Source: Echinostoma caproni (Eukaryota; Platyhelminthes; Trematoda; Plagiorchiida; Echinostomatidae). Taken from it: a stretch of DNA of 24,712 nt. Within the stretch, counting starts at the first letter, position 1. Each line of letters starts with the position of its first letter. Positions 10,751 through 20,834 of the stretch are shown here, in pieces. The notes under the pieces were generated by a model. That model searched no databases and was not told where the DNA came from. It saw nothing but the letters and a program-made list of their open reading frames with translations. The translations under genes were made by a program, and so were the position numbers. The DNA is taken from assembly GCA_900618425.1 (NCBI GenBank), contig UZAN01047285.1:2142-26853 (forward strand), written 5' to 3'.

Positions 10751-11840
10751 TTGAAACAACAGTTCATTGCTCCCAAGACTTTTCAGCGGCGCCGCACTGA
10801 GATACTGCTGGTGCTGTAAGTGAGAACGATTTTGGTGCATGAACATCAAAACGACCTGCCGTTTCTGATGATGTCTCAAGTAAAGTGATGGAATCGCTTT
10901 ATAAACCTGTGGAGGTAGATATTCAGCAACCAAACTGGGCGTGGCGTGCCTACCATGGTAGCAAATACTATATAGCTGCAAAACACGTGAACAAACTTTT
11001 GGACTCTTTGAACATCAATCCGAAGCATTTCATGAAAATGAAACTATTGTGCCTCAAATTATACGTTTGGTTCTTTACAACCTGCAAGCACCTTCGTACA
11101 TTTTATCCCAGCAGAAAACATCCTCGATTTAGTACTCGGCCTGCCTCCAAAAGCCCCAGTATGGTCGGCGTGGGGTCTCTAGTTGAGATTGGTCACCGCT
11201 ATGATACCTATTCACTACCTTTCTGCGGAGGTATTTTTCTACATCTGCATCTGGGGTTATAACAGGGTCAATCAATCACTGGCAATTCACCTGGGGCTGG
11301 GGGGGAGAGTTATTAAAAACCCTGACTACAAACCCACCAAGAACCATACCTCTTTATATACATATATATATATATAATGTATATTGGGGGTGTCCTTTGA
11401 ACCGGGTCGAACATACAGCATGTCGAATACATTTCGATGACTAATTAAACCGTCGATCACTGCCACAACCATGAAGGTGTGTGGATCGTGTGCTTCTTCC
11501 CGACTGGGTTAGCTATTGAGTTTATACCACTACAAACACAACAGTAACGCAGCAACGTGAATCTTTATCAGACATGAAACATAAAAACGGAGAATTGTTT
11601 AGTATAACCTTAATTACTGATAAATTAGTAGCTCTTTCCATACTTGTCTGATCTGATTTTAGACTCCGGACCAATCAAAACTATGGTAAATGCCATTAAG
11701 CAATAAGCCATAGGGAGGCAAGAACGAGAGAACTAGACCAACTAACAGAACTGCTTTGATTGCATCCTATGCTACTTTTTTCTGGTGTACAAAATCCAAT
11801 CATATTATTAACCATAATGATTGATGATGCACAGACTCAC
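10751..11840. other. Intron sequence, nothing recognised apart from a microsatellite
   Basis: Contains a 125-codon open stretch on the plus strand (10885-11262) with no recognisable domain, which I regard as chance. A run of eight G's at about 11300-11307 and the AT microsatellite at about 11355 are the only simple-sequence features. Confidence 0.45.
11355..11385. repeat. AT-rich microsatellite
   Basis: Alternating T and A with a few interruptions, including about eight consecutive AT units. It may adopt a cruciform or melt easily. No gene function is implied. Confidence 0.85.
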
Positions 11841-11973
11841 TGATCTCAATCCCTGTTCATATCGATCGAAGAAATCTTCCAGGGGGAAATTGGAAAGCTC
11901 AGTCTCGGTGAGAGTGTGTATTTGATCCTTTTGCATCGGCCACTCCGGTGGAAGGAAATATCTGAGACAAACT
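11841..11973 (-). CDS. Host gene, coding exon
   Basis: This is the most convincing exon in the window. On the minus strand the pyrimidine-rich acceptor TTATTTTCTTTTATCTTCAG precedes 133 bases, and a GTGAGT donor follows (complement at 11835-11840). The first base completes a codon whose first two bases (AA) end the exon at 21912-21949, giving lysine. The remaining 44 codons are open, starting VCLRYFLPPEWP, continuing with HTLTETELSNFP and ending DRYEQGLRS in phase 0. The two other frames contain stops. The content is acidic and aromatic, with balanced composition as expected of real coding sequence. I do not recognise the family. Confidence 0.65.
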
Positions 11974-12020
11974 CTGAAGATAAAAGAAAATAAGCACTAC
12001 ATTGGCATGTCCATTCTCGG

Positions 12021-12400
12021 CTTACTTACTTTAATAAACTGCGGCTGGCTCCTTGGAAAAGGATAAGCCTGCTCCAGACATGATAATGATCATGGAGTTC
12101 CCTGGGAGTTTGGTACGAGGGACGTCCCTAGCGTCACTCGGCGCTTTTTATTTTGAGGGTGCACCTGTAGTCTTTGCACAACCAAGTGCGAACTGCAAGG
12201 CAACAGGAAGTGATCCCTCGCCTCGGAAGTGAGGGGGTCAGTTACTTTAGTTTTAAAAGACCAGTCACATCGACCTTTGTCACGACACCGTCACTGGGCT
12301 TACGCAGCTTTTAAACAGGAGCCAGGTGACCAGTGTGAAATTCACCACACNCCCTGGTAGTGCTGGTGATGTCGACCGACAAGGCTGACAATGTTTTATC
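12021..12400 (-). mobile_element. RTE-type 3' tail fused to an unknown body
   Basis: 12021-12082 (minus) closely matches the 3' end of the RTE copy at 17432-17494. Both contain GGCTGGCTCC, a TGGAAA(A)GGATAA stretch, CCTGCTC and a TTACTTTA-type tail, and both correspond to the last codons and 3' end of an RTE element. Sequence further right does not look like RTE protein. It contains the palindrome GGGACGTCCC (12119-12128), GC-rich blocks and an N at 12351. Either this is a highly decayed RTE, or a non-autonomous element that borrowed an RTE tail. The upstream limit of 12400 is a guess. Confidence 0.45.
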
Positions 12401-13004
12401 CCTGTCCAAATGAGTAATCTCGACGAGTGAGAAACTCTTTCATTTGGTGGAATAAGTTCTTTTGGGAAATTCTCACCATAAATGACCTTTTTGTGAGTCT
12501 TTCAAGGCTCGGCGCACACCATGCACTTGTAGCATGACCGATGGTACGGTGACAGCCGGACAATAGCAGACATTTGCTGGACACCCCTTTTTAGCTACAA
12601 TCTAAATGTACGATCACATTTTTACTTCAGTACCAACACCATGTGACGTTTGTTTTATACGATCGAAAACTGCTGTGTCCTTCCGTAAGGGAACTTTCAC
12701 TTTTTCGCTTTCGCTCGGTTTTGCTCGTTGGTTCTCGTGCCTTCGTGCTTTAACGAAAACGCTCGTTAGCCGGTACCGGTACTTCATCCGTGGGACGGTG
12801 CCCCAATATACGTCTACAACCACAAGTCTTCTGATTTAACCAGCTGTAACTTGGTTGTGTTGCGAGCTCGGGGTTCCCGTTCTGAAGCGCGTCACGGTAG
12901 GTCGTAGTCGAGGTCTCTTCACACTCGTCGGCGAAATAAACAGATCACCAAAATGACGCACGACGAGATTTGAATTCTCGGGCAAAATCAATACGCACCT
13001 GCCT
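12401..13004. other. Intron sequence, nothing recognised
   Basis: GC-richer than the surroundings. CGAGA, TTTGAAT and TCTCG at about 12964-12980 could fold as a tRNA T-arm hairpin, but no other tRNA part is present. CCGGTACCGG (12770-12779) is a short palindrome. No coding domain was seen. Confidence 0.4.
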
Positions 13005-13383
13005 TTACTGCGTGTTCAATGCTGGCTTGACGTCAGCTGAAATCTGACGCATTTTAAATGTTTTCATTCTTGTTTGCAGAAGGGAGTATGAATGGCGAGG
13101 AAGATATTCCCGGTGGATAGAAGACAACGATCTTCTGCAATGTTTTTTTAGAGTAATACGAATCAGGTCGTCCTCTTGTTTGGATGTACTCGGTTTACGG
13201 CTTCCACAAGCTGTTTTGGTTGCTGTTTTCTGATTGATTATCCTGTAAATTGTGCATTTGTTAGCGTTCAAGTATTGGGCAAGATATGATATGGAAAACC
13301 ACAGCTTGTGCTTGTACAATTCTGTTTCTGTCCTCTTCACTGAGATAATGAGAACTTTTGGTTTTGAGCTCTGCTTGCTTCAT
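13005..13383 (-). pseudogene. Tc1-like transposase N-terminal fragment
   Basis: On the minus strand an ATG at 13381-13383 begins MKQAELKTKS, followed by YLSEEDRNRIVQAQ, the first DNA-binding helices of Tc1-type transposases. A frameshift follows near 13290. The second frame then reads ISYLAQYLNANKCTIYRIIN, a helix-turn-helix, and KPSTSKQEDDLIRITLKKHC, a second paired-like domain start. Reading ends at a stop near 13005 and no DDE catalytic domain follows, so about two thirds of the usual 340 residues is missing. Terminal inverted repeats could not be paired. The fragment is inside the large host intron. Confidence 0.65.
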
Positions 13384-13427
13384 TATGGTGACAACAATAC
13401 GAACATTCAAAGCTGTGCACAAAAATG

Positions 13428-13443
13428 ACCTTGAATTCAAGGT
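13428..13443. repeat. 16-base perfect palindrome by the transposase start
   Basis: ACCTTGAATTCAAGGT is its own reverse complement. It lies 45 bases upstream of the transposase ATG, where a 5' UTR or terminal repeat would be expected. It may be a transposon end or transposase site, or chance. Confidence 0.4.
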
Positions 13444-13446
13444 TGT

Positions 13447-13839
13447 CTTTGATTGAGGTGGTATTTCTCAAATTCAGTGAGTTGGATATCAAACATAGAT
13501 TATTATTATGAAACCTTATCTAATACCATTTCTCTGGGTTGTGATAGAATTTCATTTGGTTATCCAATAGAGTTGCTATAATGAATTATATATTAGATAA
13601 AACTATGTCTCATAACAAATAACCGAGATGACAAGGGTTCATGGAAATAATTTAGGATAATTCTTGGGTCATACCTATAAGAGAATAGTGCTGTGGCATA
13701 CTTGATGACATTTGTGGTTTTCATGTTGAGACCCTTTAATCTTGGCACTCAACGTCAAGCACGTTTAATTGACATTATACAGCCTAGAAACTACGTAGAT
13801 CGAAGTAGACAAGATATAAATTAGTGTCCATACCTAAAG
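13447..13839. other. Intron sequence, nothing recognised
   Basis: AT-rich sequence between the transposase relic and the second CR1-like LINE. The right end may include a decayed 5' part of the LINE. No motif could be followed. Confidence 0.4.
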
Positions 13840-14759
13840 CATTAATATGGGTGATAAATATAATGAAACTCCATTTGATCATAGAGAAAATATTTTAGTG
13901 CATCACAATCGGCCAGTACTGTATCGATCAATTGTCTTAGCTAACATTTATATTTTCCCTGTTTGTCCCTCAGAGGAATTCCTTCAGATTTTAGATACTA
14001 CTTCCATAGTTTTTATGAGCTATCTTGATTTCTCGCTATGTATCATCTGTAGCGATTTCAATCGTGTTGATAGCAGCTTGTTGTCTGTTCTCGGTTTGAC
14101 AAACATAGTGAGCCTTCCAACAAGACTAAATGCTCATTTAGATAAGTATTTTGTAAATAATGCCAGTATTTTTTTCCCGCATCTGCTCGTTCCTCTCTTG
14201 GGTCTTCACACCACGCGCTTGTTTCTCCAAAATTGTACGACAAAGTCAATCACATATCGTTCACAAAAGGCCGTGACATGAAAAGAAAACGTAAATATAA
14301 CCAAGATAACCTAGAGAAGCTCAATGTGATAGACTCTCAGGCGGACTTCAGTGCGTTCTACCACCCTGATCCTTTCATTTATTGTAATCATCTTACACAG
14401 TATCTTAACTTCTGCTACGATATACGCTGCCCCTTGGGAGACGCTATACCTTCGGCGTAACCTCATCTGAAGTAGTTACGTCGCTAAGATCTTCAAAGAG
14501 TGAAACTCTTATCTCTTGCTATCAAAGGTGAGCTGCATCGACTGAGCAACATTTACGCTCGCACACCCCTACACAACACAACCTGCCGGAAGACCTGGAA
14601 CACCATCAAGCAACTGAGTGGTCAATCCTCAATCGTGTCTCGAACAACAATAGACATTGAGGAGCTAGATAAAACGTTCAACAAAAAAACCAACAACACT
14701 GGGAAGGGGTACGATCATCACCAACGCTAACATCGACTCCAGCAATAAAGAGCCCTTTA

Positions 14760-15500
14760 CTATTCAACAGTATTCTGGAAGAGTTGCTGATACCCAAACT
14801 AAATAAACCACCCGGTCCCGATAGGTTGGATGCCGTCATACTTAAGGAGTGCGCTCACACTGCCAGTGCTAACAGCTCTGTTTAACCGGTGCTTGGAAAA
14901 CGGAATTATACCGGATTGTTGGAAAGCTGCCTCAATCACTCCAGTACATAAAAGAGGCACCTCAAAATTCCGTCCCATTGCATGTACGTCTGTTGTGTTG
15001 AAGCTTTTCAAGAGGTTACTCCTTCAAAAACCAATTTGTGTGCCGCTACTCTTGATCCTCATGAGATGCCCTAGCTTCTCTGGTTCAGTATATTGTCAGC
15101 ATCTGATGGAAATAAGAAAGCTGTCAGAATTTGTCTCTCAGATTACAGTGACGCCTTCAATTGTGTTGACAGGTCCAAGTTGTTAGATAGTTTGTCCTCC
15201 AATGGAATATCGCAAACCATAACTACGGCACTCACTAACCTTTTCACAAATCGGTCACAGTTCACACGTTACCCTAGTCGTTCCTTAATTTCTACATTAG
15301 GCGTATAACAGGGTGCTATTCTATCCCCATTTTTCTGTTCCACCTATATTTCATCTATGCCTACTTTTCAAAATTCCCTGCTCATCAAATACGCGGACGA
15401 TGTTGTGGTTGGAACCGACCACCCCGATGCATCTGTCATCCCCACGCTCCAACTTGGCCTTACTGACCTTACTGAGTGGTCCACTGGGCATTCCCTCTAA
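14760..15500 (+). pseudogene. CR1-like copy B reverse transcriptase
   Basis: Reads LIPKLNKPPGPDRLDAVILK (fingers), then NGIIPDCWKAASITPVHKRG and KFRPIACTSVVLKLFKRLLL. After a frameshift near 15090 it continues with ICLSDYSDAFNCVDRSKLLD (the first catalytic aspartate motif) and then ISQTITTALTNLFTNRSQF. After a stop at 15306 another frame reads LIKYADDVVVGTDHPDA, with the catalytic box at 15387-15401 intact, then LTDLTEWSTGHSL. All catalytic aspartates survive even though the frame is broken at least twice in the domain. Confidence 0.8.
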
Positions 15501-15570
15501 ATGCCTAGACATGCTATTCTCACTTCCCAGAGGGAACCGTAATCTTAATCTCCTAGAATCCTGACCCACT

Positions 15571-16110
15571 TTGAACATACACGATGATACTATTATCCAA
15601 CCCCTAAATGTCAGGTATATTGGTGTATTATTAAGCCGAAATTTATGCTGGTCTAACCGAGTTATTTCTGCCTTTGGAAAGGTTAGGAGATTATCATTTT
15701 ATGTCTTAGATCTGAAAGCACTATCCGTCCCTCACTTCTTCATTAAACGCCTTCTTTTTGCTTGTATTTTGCCTCCACGGTTGTACAGGTCCCGTAATCT
15801 TTCCAGAGATGCTCAAGGACTTTCCAGATCCTTAACACGTTTATCAAGAAGTAGCGAGATTTCCCGTGAAACTCTCTGTCATTTCATCATTTCACAACAT
15901 ACAACGTCATGCTTTTCGTTACCAACAAAAATCATAGATAACCCTTTACGTCCGTTACATCAAGATCTTATTAAGTGTGTCCTCTTTCACCAGGTCCCGC
16001 TGTAAGTGTACATTTGCTCGTAAGACCGCCTATAGGTCCTCGTTTTCGACAAGTGTTGCGAGCGAATCTTGTCGTACTGTTCAATTCAATTCATAAGAAC
16101 CGTGAATCTT
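15571..16110 (+). pseudogene. CR1-like copy B C-terminal region
   Basis: Open for 144 codons from 15571. It contains VRYIGVLLSRNLCWSNRVIS and KVRRLSFYVLDLKALSVPHF, then SLTRLSRSSEISRETLCHFI and PLRPLHQDLIKCVLF. A frame change near 16000 allows a continuation containing ARKTAYRSSFSTSVARIL, the normal end of CR1 ORF2. It ends near 16110. Confidence 0.8.
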
Positions 16111-16582
16111 TCACTTTCGTACAGCGGTTTTCGTGACATTCCTGCAACTACCCCTTTAGATGGCTACGGTAAGAAAGCAGGATTCTTTTGAAGAAAAAGG
16201 AGTCAGAATGACTCAAGTTGCCAAATAGTTGAGTGGATACATGTGTACCGCTATTTACAATGCTATATATCCATATCAGCTGGTCAGGGCTTTCACAACC
16301 TCATCACGGGACTTAGTTTGAACACATTTATTCATCTACCACACACCACCTGTCTCGCAAAATCTGGCACATTGAGGAAAACTACGAGATGACATGTGCA
16401 ACACAACGCAACCATAATGACATATAAAGGTCAAAGAAATCGCTTCGGTGTGCGACTTCGTTCGACCAAAACTCAGCACTGTAATTCGGTTACCCACCGA
16501 ACGCGCGGCATACGTCGCAGGAAGCGGTGCTCGAACAATCCATGTCTGTCTTTGTCTTTGTTTCGTCCCGTTCTGTTCATCT

Positions 16583-16645
16583 TTACGACCATTAAACATG
16601 CACCTTGGGGGCGGCGAGTTTGACTGCCATCTTTTGGCTGCTCTT
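16583..16645 (+). repeat. Dispersed repeat, copy 1
   Basis: Shares an alignable unit with 24636-24695: ACGACCATTAAACATGCACC here against ACAACCATTAACCATGCACT there, then a TGC(C/T)(A/G)TCTTTTGG block about 40 bases further on in both. The same spacing in both copies argues for common origin. No family was recognised; LTR, SINE or LINE UTR are all possible. Confidence 0.5.
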
Positions 16646-17027
16646 CTTCCCGTAACGGTCAAGTTTCTGCATCACACAACAGTACCGCCTGAACTGACGT
16701 AACATACACTAGAACCTTCCCGCACAGACGAATAGCGTAACGGCACCCTAAATGTCCCACATTGTCAAACACCTACCAAACCTGCGTGCATGATGCGCCT
16801 GAGGATGAGATACAATTATAAGAGTAAAATTTGTTTACTTTCTCAGTACCTTAAAAGTTAGGATTGAGTTCCAGAGCTGAAACAATCCAACCCTGACACG
16901 TTCTACACTTTGGTGCAAAACACATACCAAGCATGGCTACACTGACAAACAAATCAACGCTGTACGCAAGAGGTTATGTAGTTTTTGGTAAAAATATATC
17001 TCGAACTGCATCTGGGCCGCTGTCTGT

Positions 17028-17039
17028 GGGGGGGGGGGG
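17028..17039 (+). repeat. Homopolymer run of 12 G
   Basis: Twelve consecutive G's. Length is likely to vary between individuals or to be mis-sequenced. No function is implied. Confidence 0.9.
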
Positions 17040-17431
17040 CCTTCGCCGACACGATAAACAAATTTTGTCAACCGAGACGACGGTTGCTTATTTTTACGAA
17101 CCTGTCTTAATGCGCACAATTTACTGTCGACTGGAAACCGATCTAGGAGCGCGACCTAAGCTTTCACGCTGGGCCAAACCCAAGTCAGCAAGAAGGGAAG
17201 CCGCTATCTCCAAGTCTCCAGAAATGTGTGGGTGAGACGACCCAGGTTTCTTGGTCAAACCTTCTATACCCTCATGCCAAGGATTAGCTTGATCATCCTT
17301 TACTCTTGTCTTCACCCCATCACCTGTCTCGAAAAACAACGCGCGACCTCACAATCTATTAGATGCGCAACCAACGTAAAGCAAAGAGGTCGACCACTTG
17401 CTGTGATCAGCTTCCGCGACCATCTAAACCT

Positions 17432-18690
17432 CTTACTTACTACTTTACTTTACTACGGCTGGCTCCCTGGAAAGGATAATCCTGCTCTATGAATGTCTCT
17501 GATAGCCGCTATTTATGTTTGGCGATTGGCTGCAAGATCCTTGCAAATGTTAATCCAGTTTGTTTTCCATCGGCGAGTACACCGTACACCGCCAGAAGGC
17601 CAAGTTGGTCGACGTCTTCGAATAATGTCCAGCCAGGTTTTTATTTGTCCCCTCGTCGGCGGCGCCAGCCAGGATATGGTGTTGGAGCCAAAACAATACT
17701 CGTAGAAGTGTCGTCGGGTCTATGGAGAACATGACCCGGTCATTGCAGTCGGCGGCGTTGTATGTGCGTTGAGATAAAAGCAACGTGGCATCGAGTTCTG
17801 AGGTCCGAGTTTGAGATCCTGTCTCGCCAGTTTACTTTCAGGATGAATCGAAGATACCAGTGATCGAAGACCTCCAATCGTCGAATGTCCTCAGCTCTCA
17901 GCGGCCAGGTTTCGCAGCCGTATAGTAGGACTGGTCGAACTGTTGTGGCAAACACCGTAAGCTTGGTTTCGAGGCCGATCTCGTTCCGGCTCCATAGGGT
18001 GGTTCGAAGCTGCCGAAACGCCGTTCGGGCCGTGTCGATGCACCGCTTAGTATCATCTTTGGCTGGTCCATTGGGCAGGATGGTGGACCCAAGGCACTTG
18101 AAGCTCGGTATGATTTCTATTGTCCGACCATCCAGTTGCAGAGGATGTTCCGCTTGATCAGATGGAGTAGCGAACATTTTGGTTTTGTTAGGATTAATCT
18201 CAAGGTCGATCTCAGCGGCAAATCTTTTGATACGGTCCTCTCCAAGCACTATCACGTCTTCGGCGAATTCGAGGTCAGTAACCCAGCAGTCCGCAGAAAC
18301 TTCTTGGTAACCTTCCATTGCCCGACGCAGAATACAATCAACGGTGAAATTGAACAACACTGTAGATAGCGGGCGTCCTTGTCTTACTCCTGACCTCAGA
18401 TGGAAGGGATGAGACTTTTCGCCGTAGGCACGGATACGGGCTCTGGTTTGGGTGTAATACGATTTCACTAAATTGACTAACTTTGCAGGGACGCCATTTG
18501 CAAGCATCATTTCCCAGTGACTCGCGGTTCACTGAATCGAATGCGGTGCAAAAATCAATGAAACATGTAGCGGTGGGGCGCTGAAACTTGTATTGGTGTT
18601 CCAGAATTCGCCTTAGGATGAAGAACTGATCGATACACCTACGCCTTCGAAAGCCTCAGCATGGTCGTAGGTAGGTTTTGAGTTGTGGCT
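17432..18690 (-). mobile_element. RTE LINE fragment, copy a, 3' part
   Basis: Minus-strand RTE-clade element. It begins near 18680 with the RT motif GFRRRRCIDQF, continues through the palm and thumb, and reaches the true 3' end with a short tail of TTACTTTACTT type. The 5' part of the element (endonuclease and RT fingers) is missing or too decayed; weak RT-like reading may reach about 18775. The 3' end matches the tail fragment at 12021. It lies within the large host intron in the same sense as the gene. Confidence 0.85.
17453..18690 (-). pseudogene. RTE copy a reverse transcriptase and C-terminus
   Basis: From the 5' side: GFRRRRCIDQF, then ATCFIDFCTAFDSVNRESL with the first catalytic aspartates, and a frameshift near 18510. 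A 256-codon open stretch (17740-18510) follows, the longest in the window: SGVRQGRPLSTVLFNFTVD, then VTDLEFAEDVIVL, where the normal ADD box reads AED so one catalytic aspartate is lost, then FKCLGSTILPNG and VRPVLLYGCETWPLRAED. After a stop at 17740 the family C-terminus continues: GHVLHRPDDTSTS, PYPGWRRRRGDK and, after a frame change, DIHRAGLSFPGSQP with a stop at 17453-17455. Confidence 0.85.
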
Positions 18691-19224
18691 AGTCATCCTT
18701 CCCTTGCACCCCGCCAAATGCTCCTATATGACCAAGCGTCTCAAAGAGTCTGCTAAGGAAGCCCTAATCATTGTCTTCTCATGCGGAGGTGTTTTCCCAC
18801 CAAAGCGAGGATGAAAAGCCAATATTCAAGACTATCACCGGGTTGGTAAACCACTGTCAGTTCACTTAGGGGAGTTAGCTAAAAACTGATTGCGAAGCGA
18901 CCAATAGGTATACGAACCGCAATCACTCACACCTCGGTTGTGGCAGTGGTCATCGGCTCGATTGGGCACCTCATCCAAAGCGCGTATGATCCGATAAACC
19001 GGCCCGAATGGATCGTGGTTTTCACACACCGTCCCGCTACCTTGCTGGTTAGTCTTTGGCTAGCCGAACGTTTCGCTTGTAAGCAATCTAAGAAAATTCA
19101 TCTGTCCTGACCTGAGTAACTAAGCCGTATTTGACCCACATGCAAATAAAGTAACTTTTTTTCTTCTTAAAAAGATTATGGTACCGTGATTTATTTCGCA
19201 GTCTGTTCTCAGACATGCGTGAAA
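18691..19224. other. Sequence between two RTE relics, nothing firm recognised
   Basis: May hold weak 5' RT sequence of RTE copy a up to about 18775 (LRRLVI-like reading on the minus strand). AATAAAG followed by a T run at 19146-19162 resembles a poly(A) signal but no transcript is supported. The rest is unassigned. Confidence 0.4.
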
Positions 19225-19680
19225 TATAATATTAATAATAAAACTCTGTATCTAACCTTAGCATTACTTATCCGGCTCTTCTGTCAGACTAGTGCGACAC
19301 TACAACGCTGAGAACGGTATTCAAACACCAACAGTCTACCTTAATCCCGTTCTCGTGATGGACAAGTCTCTGCGCAGTAAAGCAGCACCGACCAGAACGC
19401 TACAGCCTACACTTGACTAGTCAGACAGCCGGATTTCGTAAGGAAGGTGAGGATGTCTCAAGTTGGCAAATACCAATTTGGTTTTCTGTATGCAACCCAC
19501 ACTTCATCCGTTATGCGTCCGTGCGATGAAACAGCTACCCAGATAAAACTTTTCTACTACCTTCCCAGATAGTGCGGAGAGGGTGTGGGATTATGGTTGC
19601 CAGTTGAACGGAGCCTCAAAATGTTCAACCCATAACCAAAGACGGTGTTTCTGAATATGAATGAGTGTCGTCGAACTCCT

Positions 19681-19693
19681 TAATTACATCTTT
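19681..19693 (+). repeat. Target-site duplication, left copy
   Basis: TAATTACATCTTT matches the sequence TAATTACCTCCTTT at 20835-20848 with one substitution and one gap. It flanks the plus-strand RTE copy c, as expected for LINE insertion by target-primed reverse transcription. Confidence 0.65.
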
Positions 19694-20586
19694 CGCCATT
19701 CCTGTTCAATTTCGTCACAGACGAAATACTGGTCTCCAAAATGTACGTATTCAATGGGCAGCTGATGAAAAGCTGTGCGGTTGGGAGTACGCTGACGACA
19801 TCGTTTACTTGTTCGAGTGCATGGAGGGCGCCCAAAGCGCACTTGAAAGATTTGCAATTTCTGTCGCTCCGTTCGGTATATGCATTGTAACTTCAAAGTG
19901 CAAAGTGATGCTACAAGACTGTGTCGCCGAGTTCTGTTCTGAAACTAGACGGTCACGAATTAGCTGAAGTTGACTGCTTCTCGTACTTAGGTAGCTGCGA
20001 GACCAGCGACGGTAGAGCATCAAAGGAGATAACCGCCTGCATTTCCAAGGCTCGAACAGCGTACGCAGGACTCAAACACCAGTGGCGGCGACCTGATGCC
20101 TCACTGAAGTTGAAAAGTTGCGTATACTGCGCCACTGTACAATCAGTTCTGCTTTACGGTTGTGAGACCTTGAATTTGCAGGTAGAAGATACACGTCATT
20201 TACCGTTTTTCGACAATCGATGCTTACGTAGTCTGGCCCAGGTTGGATGGAGTGAGCGGATTAGTAACTTCAAAGTCGTCGGGTGTTTGGGAATACCTCA
20301 AACAAGAAATCGCTATCGCATCAAATCTAGCTCAGTAGGCTCCGTTGGTTAGAACACGTTTTGCGTATGCCCGACGATCGCCTAACGCGGCACGCCTTGT
20401 CTTCAGTGGCTGTTACAGGCTGGAGAAAGCCACATGGAGGCCAGCAGATGACGTGGAGACGAGGCATGAAAAAATGCACAAAGCGATTAGGTAGAGTAGG
20501 TGTCTCTCGTCTTCCGGGTTGGGGTCCAAAAGACTCCGAAACCGCATGGTTGGAGACACTGAAGGTCATGGATGCGAACCGATTGT
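19694..20586 (+). pseudogene. RTE copy c RT palm end, thumb and C-terminus
   Basis: The reading begins at the edge of the target site with SPFLFNFVTDEI, changes frame near 19730, then gives EYADDIVYLFECMEGAQSAL with an intact catalytic YADD, and KCKVMLQDCV. A frame change near 19925 leads to LDGHELAEVDCFSYLGSCET, then AYAGLKHQWRRPDASLKLKS and VQSVLLYGCETLNLQVEDTR. Another near 20340 leads to WRRGMKKCTKRLGRVGVSRL and LPGWGPKDSETAWLETLKVM, the standard C-terminus, with a stop at 20586-20588. Fewer disruptions than copy b agree with a younger age. Confidence 0.85.
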
Positions 20587-20812
20587 AATGGCGATCTTGC
20601 TATCACTTCTTATCAGACCAGAATGCTTGAGATGGACTCTTGGACTGAGTTGGACTGTGCACGGTGTGTTATCCATAGAGGTTTACTTTCTTTTCCCGTC
20701 TCTAAAAGTAAGTCCAATCTCTATCCTCTTTACACATTCTCACTTACCTTGTATGCAATATGAGTTTTGGCGGCGATCAGTGAAATTCGCTTCACTGTAT
20801 TACGCTGTACAT

Positions 20813-20833
20813 TGATGATGATGATGATGATGA
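20813..20833 (+). repeat. (TGA)7 microsatellite, RTE tail
   Basis: Seven TGA units at the 3' end of RTE copy c, directly before the right-hand target-site duplication. Confidence 0.9.
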
Positions 20834-20834
20834 C

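Larger units (their letters stand above)
13840..16110 (+). mobile_element. CR1/SR1-like LINE, copy B, dead
   Basis: Plus-strand non-LTR element lacking the first part of ORF2. The endonuclease segment (13847-14281) includes LCIICSDFNRVDSS and LTNIVSLPTRLNAHLDKYF, with the D-F-N motif kept. A linker (14230-14730) includes LHNTTCRKTWNTIKQLSGQ. RT follows at 14760-15500 and the C-terminal region at 15571-16100. At least six frame changes and several stops are required. It belongs to a different subfamily from copy A, because shared motifs differ and the linker is unlike that of copy A. It sits in the large host intron, antisense to the gene. Confidence 0.85.
16111..17431. other. Intron sequence with a dispersed repeat and a G tract
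   Basis: No protein or RNA gene was recognised. It holds a dispersed repeat unit (16583-16645) and a run of 12 G's (17028-17039). The 84- to 108-codon open stretches at about 16336-16702 on both strands look like chance results of GC-richer sequence. Confidence 0.45.
19694..20834 (+). mobile_element. RTE LINE, copy c, 5'-truncated, nested in copy b
   Basis: Plus-strand RTE element that starts mid-RT and ends in (TGA)n, the usual microsatellite tail of fluke RTE elements. It is bounded by a duplicated target site and sits inside the opposite-strand copy b, so it inserted later. At about 1.14 kb it carries only the last third of the element, a typical 5' truncation. It is in the large host intron, antisense to the gene. 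Confidence 0.85.

Noticed and set aside
10885..11262. 125-codon plus-strand open stretch
   Set aside because: No domain recognised, intronic and antisense; likely chance.
1922..12351. Single ambiguous bases (N) at 1922 and 12351
   Set aside because: Both look like base-calling or assembly uncertainty in repeats, with no biological meaning.
12961..12982. T-arm-like hairpin (CGAGA, seven-base loop TTTGAAT, TCTCG)
   Set aside because: No D arm, anticodon arm or acceptor stem around it, so not a tRNA; short hairpins of this size are common by chance.
16195..16235. Similarity to 19445-19470 (CTCAAGTTG(C/G)CAAATA)
   Set aside because: The second site is coding sequence of RTE copy b, but no RTE protein could be followed on the minus strand near 16200, so the ~20-base match may be chance or an unreadable relic.
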